Below, in pieces: positions 26,633 through 34,007 of a stretch of DNA of 64,000 nucleotides. Position 1 is the first letter of the stretch; each line of letters opens with the position of its first letter. Under the pieces are notes generated by a model. It had not been told where the DNA came from. It did no database searches and saw nothing but the letters and a program-made list of their open reading frames with translations. A program made the translations under genes and the position numbers. Source of the DNA: Rhodospirillales bacterium (GTDB lineage: Bacteria > Pseudomonadota > Alphaproteobacteria > Rhodospirillales > Casp-alpha2). The DNA is taken from NCBI GenBank assembly GCA_021775095.1, contig JAJFII010000057.1, positions 62,001 through 126,000 of the forward strand, read 5' to 3'.

Positions 26633-27124
26633 TCATCCGGTTTTATCGGTAATTCGCTGGTGCCACTCGGCAATGGTTTCGCTCGGGTATTCGTCAAAAT
26701 ACTGATTGGTGTTTGACCGCTCGACGGGGACCCATGAGGCTTTGGATGCGAGCATCAGATGGGTATATTCGGGCGATACCGGCAGCTCCGTATCAATGGC
26801 TCCGGCGTGCGGATGTAAAAGCTCGGGCCACCGCGGGTCCCAGACCCAAAGGTGCGAGCCACATAATTTACAGAAATTGCGTTGGCCAGGACTTGCAACG
26901 GCGGTATGTGATTGAGGATCGGTTTGGCGCGCCTGATAAATCCCGAGATTTTCCTGTCCCCGGACGACAAGGCTGCCCCTATCGGCCGACAGGTTAATGG
27001 CATAACCGCCGCTGCCTGCGGTTTTTCGGCATATGGAACAATAACACCTATTAAAGGGGTAGGGGTGATCGGATTGCACCTCAAAGCCAATTGCCTGACA
27101 ATGACAGGATCCTTTAAGTATCAT
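26633..27124 (-). CDS. GFA (CENP-V/GFA) family zinc protein
   Basis: A 163-residue protein of the glutathione-dependent formaldehyde-activating family, a zinc-binding fold whose members act on or carry glutathione adducts; many have no confirmed substrate. Zinc ligands are visible as GSCHC (Cys7, Cys9), CYCSIC (Cys27, Cys29, Cys32) and FCKLCGSHLW further on. The ATG at 27124 gives the standard MILKGSCHC start; the longer frame adds an unrelated 33 residues. It lies downstream of the S24 regulator on the same strand, 138 bp away. Confidence 0.9.
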   Translation of the reverse strand: MILKGSCHCQAIGFEVQSDHPYPFNRCYCSICRKTAGSGGYAINLSADRGSLVVRGQENLGIYQARQTDPQSHTAVASPGQRNFCKLCGSHLWVWDPRWPELLHPHAGAIDTELPVSPEYTHLMLASKASWVPVERSNTNQYFDEYPSETIAEWHQRITDKTG

Positions 27125-27262
27125 GGGAACTCCACTGACCATAAGAAGTGATGGCGATTTTGCCTGGGGCCCCTTGTCGGAAGCAAAGAGCGGGCCAATC
27201 CAGGCATGTTGCCGCACTGCCAAGCACCATCGCTGTCGAGTTTTGACACTGTTTTGCGGGTG

Positions 27263-27895
27263 TCACTGGCTGGCCCAGATTATTCTGCTCATCCACGCCA
27301 GTTTTTCGATTTCAATCGTCCGGTCGGCTTGGGCCGTGTTAATGGAGACAAGTTCGACCCGTTTTGTCGATTGTCGCTGCAGGTTTTTTACCATCAGTTC
27401 GCCGTCCGTGGTTTTTACCACAACACGATCACCGCGACGGATGTGGGAACCAGGAGAGACGATTAACGTATCACCGTCACGAAATACCGGCGACAGACTG
27501 TCGCCACTGATCTCCAGAGCAAAAACTTGAGGGTCGGCAAATCCGGGAAAGGGAATTTCATCCCAATTGGCTCCCGTCGGGAAGCCGTTGTCGTTAAAAT
27601 AACCTGGTGATCCGGCCTGGGAATAACCGATCAGGGGAATGTTCCGGTACACGCCGGCACCGCCACTTTCGCCAATAAAAGAAACATATTCGTTAAAGCT
27701 GGCCCCCGTCGCCGCCAAAACTTTCGCCAGGCTTTCGGTGCTTGGCCAACGCAATTTGCCCTCGGGGGTCACGCGTTTGCTTTTATTAAATGTCGTCGGG
27801 TCCAAGCCGGCCTGTTTGGCCAGTCCTGATGCCGAAAACTCATATTCGGCGGCGAGCCTGTCAATGGCCCGCCATATATCTGCGTGTTTCAACAT
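27263..27895 (-). CDS. HTH-S24 (LexA/CI-like) repressor with Ser-Lys dyad
   Basis: A 210-residue regulator. An N-terminal helix-turn-helix (about 15-65: FSASGLAKQAGLDPTTFNKSKR) precedes a peptidase S24 domain. The catalytic dyad is Ser133 (in ISGDSLSPVF) and Lys161 (RRGDRVVVKTTDGE). An Ala94-Gly95 bond in YSQAGSPGYF sits where LexA-type proteins self-cleave. Both dyad and Ala-Gly are intact, so the protein could be inactivated by autocleavage, although many chromosomal relatives only use the fold for dimerisation. No prophage genes flank it, arguing for a host regulator. Targets are unknown; the GFA gene downstream is a candidate. Confidence 0.88.
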   Translation of the reverse strand: MLKHADIWRAIDRLAAEYEFSASGLAKQAGLDPTTFNKSKRVTPEGKLRWPSTESLAKVLAATGASFNEYVSFIGESGGAGVYRNIPLIGYSQAGSPGYFNDNGFPTGANWDEIPFPGFADPQVFALEISGDSLSPVFRDGDTLIVSPGSHIRRGDRVVVKTTDGELMVKNLQRQSTKRVELVSINTAQADRTIEIEKLAWMSRIIWASQ

Positions 27896-28067
27896 GGGAA
27901 CATTGTCATATAAATAACGACGTCAGTCAGTAGGAATATATATATTAACAATAGGACGATATAAATGCAACTGACTGATAATTAACCACAAAAAGTCGTA
28001 AAAGGCGTTTTTGCTTCCAATCCATTTTTGCCCTGGGCCTTTCGGCGCGGAACCAGGGCAGGGGCCA

Positions 28068-29990
28068 TCAGCCGTCCTGGTTAATTTTTTGCACAAGTGC
28101 GGTTTTAACCGTATCGGCCAACAGGGGGTCGGCCTGGCAGGTTCCCGCCGCATGGTGTCCACCACCGCCATATTTGAGCATCAGATCGCCCACATCGGTC
28201 TTCGACGACCGGTCGAAAATAGATTTTCCGACAGCGAAGACAACGTTCTGTTTATCGCGTCCCCACATGACATGCATGGAAATATTGCATTCCGGCACTA
28301 ACGCATAAATCATAAACCGATTGCCGACGAAAACGGTCTTCTCTTCGCGTAAATCGAGGACGACCAAATTGCCATGGACCGACGCGCAACGTTTCACCTG
28401 GTCTTTGAATAGTTCAGCCTGTTCCTGGTAAAAAACCACCCGTTCCTTAACATCTTCGATTTCTAAAATCTGCTCGATGGATTGGTCCTGGCAATATTCG
28501 ATCAGGTTCATCATTAATTCATAGTTGGGAATGCGAAACCCCCGGAACCGGCCGAGGCCGGTTCTAGAATCCATGATAAAATTGATAAGTGCCCAGCGTT
28601 CCGGGTTAAGCACCTCTTCCATGTTGTACTGCGCCGAATCGCCCTGATCGACCGCATCCATGAGTTCCTTTGAAACCTTTGGTAATCCTTCGGCACCGCC
28701 GTAATATTCATAGACAACGCGGGCCGCAGACGGGGCGTCGGGAATAATAATATGATTGTCGTGTTTTTGCCCGAGGCGGGTAATTTCACTCATATGGTGG
28801 TCAAAGGACAAATAACATCCCGGCACATAGGGCAGGTTTGTGGTGATATCATTTTTTGTAATATCGACCCGTCCTTCCTGCATGTCATTGGGGTGAACGA
28901 ATAAAATATCGTCAATCATGTCGAGTTGTTCGAGCACCACGGCACAGACCAGGCCGTCAAAATCACTGCGGGTCACCAGTCGATAGGTTGCCCCCGGTTC
29001 GGGGGTGCCGCGCGGCGGTCCCACATCAATGCCCAAAAGCTCGGCAAAGTCATCATCGTCTGTTGCAAAGCTTGCGGCTGGCACTGCGGGTTCAACTTCG
29101 CCACGGGTTTGGTCCGCCTGCGGGCTTGGTTGCGTCGCCTGAGCGTCGTCATCACCGGACAAAAGAGAGGCCAGGGCCGCCGCCGCTTCTGCGGCTTCTG
29201 CGGCTTCTGCGGCTTCCGATACTTCCGCCTCGGCGGGCCTGGCACCGGAGGACAATACGGAGCCGATTTTTGCCGTCGAAAACCACCTTAGGAAGGCCGC
29301 AACATGCTTGCCTGCGAAGGCCGGACCGCGATGCGGCACCACAAAATCGATCTCCAGTTCGGTGACCCGAGCCAACCAGTCATCGCGCGCCCGTTCCGAG
29401 GCAAACCAGCGACCGTGGTAGTCCTCCAGGAAACTGACGTGGTCATCAAAATTATCAACAATGAATTCGCCCGTCGAATTGGCCGTGTTTCGGCTTGAAC
29501 CAACGGATCCGGAATAGAGAATTTTGGCAATTGGATCATAGACACTGTAGGCGGCAGCGGCGTGTAAATGGTGGGCCGGGATCAGTTGCAGGCTACTGTC
29601 ACTGGTCAGGGAAACCACACCGCCATCATCGCCGACCGTTCGAAACCGGCATTTGCTGTCGAGGTGGCCCATGAGATCGGTCCACAGGGCCGGGGCCGAG
29701 ATGATCAGACCATCATGGCAAATCTGGTGCCATAGGGGCAGCGATGACGAGACGTCCGGATCCGGTGAGGTTAAAACCAGATTATCAATCCGGTCGACGG
29801 AGACCAGACTGGTTAACGCCGCCAGAAGGGCCGGGAAAATTTCTATACCACCGGGATCAATCAGGGCCGCCGAACCGTCGACAACCACAACAAGTTGATT
29901 GGTATCGGCGATATGGGCGTCCCGTTCTGAATCCCGACCCAGGATTACCCATTGGTGATTGCCGTTGGAAAAGAGTGTATGGGTCTTCAT
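28068..29990 (-). CDS. fusion of degenerate metallo-beta-lactamase fold and DHH phosphoesterase
   Basis: A 640-residue two-part protein. Residues 1-245 follow the flavodiiron-type (ODP) metallo-beta-lactamase layout, but the metal motif HxExDH reads SPDPDV (75-80). The later Asp is Ser162 in YSGSVG; His139/140 region and His220 (VPHRG) persist. Metal binding is therefore doubtful. An acidic Ala-Glu linker (about 250-335) includes an EAA repeat encoded by nine-base GCGGCTTCT units on the plus strand. Residues 335-640 are a DHH phosphoesterase with DFDG (343-346), DHH (397-399), DAVDQGD (445-451) and the DHHA1 GGGGHH (608-613), all intact. That half should hydrolyse an inorganic polyphosphate, short oligonucleotide or cyclic dinucleotide product. 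ATG 29990 is preferred to TTG 30017. Confidence 0.85.
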   Translation of the reverse strand: MKTHTLFSNGNHQWVILGRDSERDAHIADTNQLVVVVDGSAALIDPGGIEIFPALLAALTSLVSVDRIDNLVLTSPDPDVSSSLPLWHQICHDGLIISAPALWTDLMGHLDSKCRFRTVGDDGGVVSLTSDSSLQLIPAHHLHAAAAYSVYDPIAKILYSGSVGSSRNTANSTGEFIVDNFDDHVSFLEDYHGRWFASERARDDWLARVTELEIDFVVPHRGPAFAGKHVAAFLRWFSTAKIGSVLSSGARPAEAEVSEAAEAAEAAEAAAALASLLSGDDDAQATQPSPQADQTRGEVEPAVPAASFATDDDDFAELLGIDVGPPRGTPEPGATYRLVTRSDFDGLVCAVVLEQLDMIDDILFVHPNDMQEGRVDITKNDITTNLPYVPGCYLSFDHHMSEITRLGQKHDNHIIIPDAPSAARVVYEYYGGAEGLPKVSKELMDAVDQGDSAQYNMEEVLNPERWALINFIMDSRTGLGRFRGFRIPNYELMMNLIEYCQDQSIEQILEIEDVKERVVFYQEQAELFKDQVKRCASVHGNLVVLDLREEKTVFVGNRFMIYALVPECNISMHVMWGRDKQNVVFAVGKSIFDRSSKTDVGDLMLKYGGGGHHAAGTCQADPLLADTVKTALVQKINQDG

Positions 29991-30370
29991 GGGCGGGTGC
30001 TTTCCCGGTTCTGACAATAATTAAAGCATCAAACATAATGCGTTCAAGTGACGATGGGCCCAGCCCTTAACAGCCAAGACAGCCAACCTGTCCCCTATTC
30101 GATACCAGCCTTTTCGAGTCTAGGAAAGGTCAAAGGATTGGTCAACGCTCAACCCGTTAAATAGATCTGGGCCGGTTCGCGGGCCGGTTTTTGGTTGGGG
30201 TGCGAACGCCGGCGCGCCCCCGCCGGCAGATTGGCGATGGGGTGAGCGCCGACGGGCGACATTATAAACCCGCAGGGCCTTGGTGTAACGGCAGGTGTAT
30301 GGGGAAAATTAATCAAAAACCGATTAATTAAAACAAACTATATATATTAACCTGATTATGATTATTACGT
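29991..30370. other. intergenic region with several inverted repeats
   Basis: Nothing coding is visible between the mutase stop and the DHH fusion start. Three structures stand out. AATTAATC (30307-30314) pairs with GATTAATT (30322-30329) 41 bp after the mutase stop, a weak AT-rich terminator candidate. GCCGGC occurs twice (30208-30213, 30222-30227) and can form a GC hairpin. GGGCCGGTT is directly repeated around 30170-30190. Their roles are unknown. Confidence 0.45.
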
Positions 30371-32518
30371 CTACTCAGCGGCCAGCCGGTTGCGGGCGAT
30401 GAGGTCGATAATTTCCTTTGCCGCCTTTGGAATATTTGTACCGGGTCCGTATATGGCCGAGACTCCCTTGGCCAGAAGACCTGGATAGTCCTGGCTCGGA
30501 ATAACGCCGCCGCAGACCACCAGAATGTCTTCACCGCCGAGGGCATTGAGGGCATCGATCATTTGTGGAACCAGGGTTTTGTGGCCGGCGGCCTGGCTCG
30601 ATACGCCGACGACATGAACGTCGTTTTCGATGGCTTGGCGTGCCGCTTCATCGGGAGTTTGGAAGAGCGGACCGACGTCCACATCAAAGCCAATATCGGC
30701 AAACGCCGTGGCAATGATTTTTGCCCCACGGTCATGGCCGTCCTGGCCCATTTTTACAACCAACATGCGCGGTCGCCGCCCTTCATTTTTGGCAAACCGG
30801 CTCACATCGTCGCGAATTTTCTGGAACCCCGCGTCGCCGTCATAGACCGCCCCGTAAACCCCGGTAATTGAGCGAATTTGTGCTTTGTAGCGGGTGTATT
30901 CACTTTCCAGGGCATCGGAAATTTCGCCGACGGTGGCACGTGCCCTGCTGGCCCGCACGGACAAATCCAACAAATTGCCGTGACCGCTCGCAGCAGCGTC
31001 ACGCAAGGCCTCAAGCGCCGCTTGATAGACAGCGCCATCGCGGGTTGCCCTGATGTGTTTTAACCGGGCAACCTGCTGGTCGCGGACGGCCGCATTGTCG
31101 ACATCAAGGATTTCCATGGTGTCTTCTTCGTCGCGCTGGTAAACATTGACACCGACCACCTGTTCGTCGCCCCGATCGATGCGTGCCTGTTTCCGTGCTG
31201 CGGCTTCTTCGATCCGCTGTTTTGGCATTCCGGCACTGACGGCTTTTGTCATGCCGCCCATGTCCGCAACCTCTTTGATCAATTTGCGGGCTTCGGCGGC
31301 CAGGGACTGGGTCAGGCTTTCAATGTAAAAACTGCCGCCCAGGGGATCAATGACCTTGGGAATCCCGGTTTCTTCGGCGATCACCAATTGGGTATTGCGG
31401 GCGATCCGTGCAGAAAACGGTGTCGGCAGCGCGATCGCCTCATCGAGCGCGTTGGTATGCAACGATTGAGTGCCGCCAAGAACCGCCGCCATGGCTTCGA
31501 TGGTTGTCCGCACGACGTTGTTGTAGGGATCCTTTTCCGTCAAAGAAACGCCCGATGTCTGGCAATGGGTCCTTAACATCAAAGAGCGCTGATCCTTTGG
31601 CGCAAATTGTTGCATTAACTCGCACCACAGCAGACGGGCGGCGCGCAATTTGGCGATTTCCATAAAAAAATTCATACCAATGCCGAAGAAAAAACTCAGA
31701 CGAGGCGCAAAATCATCCACATCCAGGCCCTTGGAAAGCGCCGCTTTTACATATTCAAGACCATCGGCCAGGGTATAAGCCAATTCCTGCACGGCCGTGC
31801 CACCGGCTTCCTGCATGTGATAACCGGAGATCGATATGGAATTGTATTTTGGCATGTGGCGCGAGGTGTATTCAATGATATCTGCAACGATCCGCATGCT
31901 CGGTTCGGGTGGATAAATGTAGGTATTTCGAACCATAAACTCCTTCAAAATGTCATTTTGAATGGTTCCCGACAATTTATCGGCGGTCACACCTTGTTCT
32001 TCGGCGGCGACGATGTATCCGGCGAGCACCGGCAGAACGGCACCGTTCATGGTCATCGACACAGACATTTGGTCAAGCGGTATCTGATCAAACAGGATTT
32101 TCATGTCTTCGACCGTATCGATGGCGACACCCGCTTTGCCGACGTCACCGACGACCCGAGGGTGATCGGAATCGTAACCCCGGTGGGTCGCCAGATCAAA
32201 GGCCACGGAAAGCCCCTTTTGCCCGGCCGCCAGATTATCCCGGTAGAACCGGTTGGAAGCCTCAGCCGTCGAAAACCCCGCATATTGGCGGATCGTCCAG
32301 GGTCGATTGGCATACATGGTCGCCCGCGGGCCACGGGTGAACGGTGCGAACCCGGGCAGCGAATTGACGTCACTGTGGCCTTCCAGGTCGGCCGCCGTAT
32401 AAAGCGGTTTTACGTCAATGCCCTCCGGGGTATTCCAAACAAGACCATCAAGGCTGCGCCCGCGCAATTCCTTTTCCGCAGTTTTTCTCCAGGTGTTCAG
32501 GTCGGCTGATTGGGTCAT
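30371..32518 (-). CDS. scpA: methylmalonyl-CoA mutase, one-chain B12-dependent enzyme
   Basis: Interconverts methylmalonyl-CoA and succinyl-CoA with adenosylcobalamin, the end of propionyl-CoA catabolism. The 715-residue chain has the catalytic TIM barrel ([42 protein letters not shown], with the CoA/substrate loop) and a C-terminal B12 domain. There, [10 protein letters not shown] gives the cobalt-ligating His595, and the SSQAAGH and CGG segments complete the nucleotide-tail pocket. It matches the single-chain (ScpA/MutB alpha) form, which needs no small subunit. The GntR regulator ends 33 bp upstream on the same strand and is probably co-transcribed. The cob operon 10 kb away supplies its cofactor. 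Confidence 0.96.
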   Translation of the reverse strand: MTQSADLNTWRKTAEKELRGRSLDGLVWNTPEGIDVKPLYTAADLEGHSDVNSLPGFAPFTRGPRATMYANRPWTIRQYAGFSTAEASNRFYRDNLAAGQKGLSVAFDLATHRGYDSDHPRVVGDVGKAGVAIDTVEDMKILFDQIPLDQMSVSMTMNGAVLPVLAGYIVAAEEQGVTADKLSGTIQNDILKEFMVRNTYIYPPEPSMRIVADIIEYTSRHMPKYNSISISGYHMQEAGGTAVQELAYTLADGLEYVKAALSKGLDVDDFAPRLSFFFGIGMNFFMEIAKLRAARLLWCELMQQFAPKDQRSLMLRTHCQTSGVSLTEKDPYNNVVRTTIEAMAAVLGGTQSLHTNALDEAIALPTPFSARIARNTQLVIAEETGIPKVIDPLGGSFYIESLTQSLAAEARKLIKEVADMGGMTKAVSAGMPKQRIEEAAARKQARIDRGDEQVVGVNVYQRDEEDTMEILDVDNAAVRDQQVARLKHIRATRDGAVYQAALEALRDAAASGHGNLLDLSVRASRARATVGEISDALESEYTRYKAQIRSITGVYGAVYDGDAGFQKIRDDVSRFAKNEGRRPRMLVVKMGQDGHDRGAKIIATAFADIGFDVDVGPLFQTPDEAARQAIENDVHVVGVSSQAAGHKTLVPQMIDALNALGGEDILVVCGGVIPSQDYPGLLAKGVSAIYGPGTNIPKAAKEIIDLIARNRLAAE

Positions 32519-32551
32519 GATCCGTTTCTTTCGTCTGTGTGACGTAACATT

Positions 32552-33241
32552 TTAATTGGCAGCCAGAGCCTGAAGGCCCGGCCGGTTAAAAACGTCCTCG
32601 GGTAAGGACGCAATAAAATCATTCAGGGTCCCGCCCTGTGCCGTCAAATGGCCGGCCATCAAATGTTCCGCTTGTTCCGGATCCTGCGCCTCGAGCGCCG
32701 ACAAAATCGCCTTGTGTTCGTCAAAGGATCCCTTTAACCGACCGTTCTGATGCAATTGTGAGCGTCGGTAGGGTGCCAGCCGATTGCGCAGGTTGGTCGT
32801 CTGCTCGGCGAGGAACGGATTACGAGCGGCCTGGTAAATGATTTCATGAAAGTTGACGTTACATTGGTAATAGGCATCGTAATGGCCGGTTTCGACAGCG
32901 CGTCGGCTGGCGGCATGGACGGCGGTCAATTGGTTCAGTTCGTCTTTCGATGCCCGCCGCGCGGCAAGCCGGCCACACATGCCTTCTAACTGGGCCATGA
33001 CTTCAAACATGTCGAGCAGGTCCTTGAGGCCAATTTGCGCGACGATGGCACCACGCCGCGGCCGCAATTCCACCAGGCCCATGGAGCTCAGTTGCAATAA
33101 CGCCTCGCGAACCGGGGTCCGCGATACGTCAAACCGTAGCGCCAGGGAACCTTCATCCAAACGGGCACCCGGTTTTAAACGACCAGCAATAATGTCCTGT
33201 TCAAGCTTGAAGCGAAGACTGTCGTTGCGGTGACGTGGCAT
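32552..33241 (-). CDS. GntR-family regulator, FadR/FCD subfamily
   Basis: A 229-residue transcription factor with an N-terminal winged helix (LEQDIIAGRLKPGARLDEGSLALRFDVSRTPVREALLQLSSMGLVELRPRRGAIVAQI, about residues 10-70) and a C-terminal all-helical FCD ligand domain with the metal-binding pattern in HEIIYQAARN and AEHLMAGHL. The ATG at 33241 has GAGG upstream; an ATG at 33274 would add 11 residues without a ribosome site. It lies immediately upstream of the mutase and probably controls propionate/methylmalonate catabolism, with an acyl-CoA or organic acid as ligand. Palindromes in its own promoter are listed separately. Confidence 0.92.
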   Translation of the reverse strand: MPRHRNDSLRFKLEQDIIAGRLKPGARLDEGSLALRFDVSRTPVREALLQLSSMGLVELRPRRGAIVAQIGLKDLLDMFEVMAQLEGMCGRLAARRASKDELNQLTAVHAASRRAVETGHYDAYYQCNVNFHEIIYQAARNPFLAEQTTNLRNRLAPYRRSQLHQNGRLKGSFDEHKAILSALEAQDPEQAEHLMAGHLTAQGGTLNDFIASLPEDVFNRPGLQALAAN

Positions 33242-33568
33242 AGGCAGGGTTACCTCACGTAAAATCAAATACATAAATGATATTAATAAATATTACAACG
33301 TAATTTTAGTATACTACATTCACTCATAAAAAAAGAAATGGCGAGCCGTACTTTCCCTAGACCGTTGTTTTGACTCATAAAATTTGATTTATCCACATGC
33401 TACAAACATACAATATGTGGTGAGCGCCTTGATCTTAATACCAAAATGTGGTTATAGTAACTTCATATAGACGGCATCTTCGAAGGTGCCAACGGGTCAA
33501 ATTATTAATACGTCGCGTCTGAAATCCTGGGCCATTCAGACAAAGCTTTGGGAAAAACAGGAAAAAAA
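33242..33568. promoter_or_regulatory. AT-rich divergent control region with candidate operators
   Basis: This gap separates the GntR/mutase operon from gcrA. ATTAC-AAC-GTAAT (33292-33304) is a 5-3-5 palindrome about 50 bp from the GntR start, the spacing usual for FadR/FCD operators. TAGTATACTA (33307-33316) is a perfect 10-bp palindrome beside it. CCACAT (33393-33398) and ATGTGG (33415-33420) form a third inverted repeat on the gcrA side. A GACTC at 33372-33376 is a CcrM-type GANTC site, of interest because GcrA acts at methylated GANTC promoters. Which site serves which gene is inference. Confidence 0.4.
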
Positions 33569-33928
33569 ATGTCATTTGAATGGACACCAACGCGCATCAG
33601 CGCACTTATCGCCCTCTGGTCAGAAGGAATGCCGACCAGCGCCATCGGTCAGCGCCTGGGGATTACGAAAAACGCCGTTGTCGGCAAGGTCCACAGATTG
33701 GGATTGCCAAAACGCGGCTCCCCCATCAAACAAAAACCACGTCCGGCCGAAGTCATCAGTCTGGGGTCCCTGCGCCCGGGCATGTGCAGTTGGCCGGAGG
33801 GCGAACCGGGAACCGACAGTTTCCACTTTTGTGGTGAACCGTCCATCGCCGATAAACCCTATTGCCTTTCCCACTGCGAACGGGCCTATGTGAAACCGTC
33901 AAAGGAAAGAAAACCCCGGGCCGCTTGA
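33569..33928 (+). CDS. gcrA: GcrA cell-cycle regulator
   Basis: An alphaproteobacterial transcription factor that binds sigma-70 RNA polymerase at CcrM-methylated GANTC sites. The 119 residues start MSFEWTPTRISALIALWSEG, the diagnostic DNA-binding start, followed by SAIGQRLGITKNAVVGKVHRLGLPKRGSPI. The C-terminal sigma-interaction part has SWPEGEPGT and FCGEPSIADKPYCLSHCERAYV. The ATG at 33569 opens the family start; a seven-residue longer reading is possible. It is monocistronic with its own terminator directly downstream. Its presence is the best single taxonomic clue in the window. Confidence 0.93.
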   Translation: MSFEWTPTRISALIALWSEGMPTSAIGQRLGITKNAVVGKVHRLGLPKRGSPIKQKPRPAEVISLGSLRPGMCSWPEGEPGTDSFHFCGEPSIADKPYCLSHCERAYVKPSKERKPRAA

Positions 33929-33960
33929 TCTCGCGCCGCCGTAAAATTTATGCAAATATA

Positions 33961-33988
33961 AACCGGGCTCGGCAAGTCCGGTTTTTTT
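33961..33988 (+). terminator. rho-independent terminator after gcrA
   Basis: AACCGGGCT pairs with AGTCCGGTT (nine pairs, one G-T) around a five-base loop, immediately followed by seven T. It starts 33 bp after the gcrA stop. Confidence 0.85.
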
Positions 33989-34007
33989 GCGACGGGTATC
34001 GGCACAT

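Noticed and set aside
30100-30300. Structured RNA between the mutase and the DHH fusion
   Set aside because: Several GC-rich inverted repeats exist, but they match no riboswitch or small RNA consensus that I can recognise.
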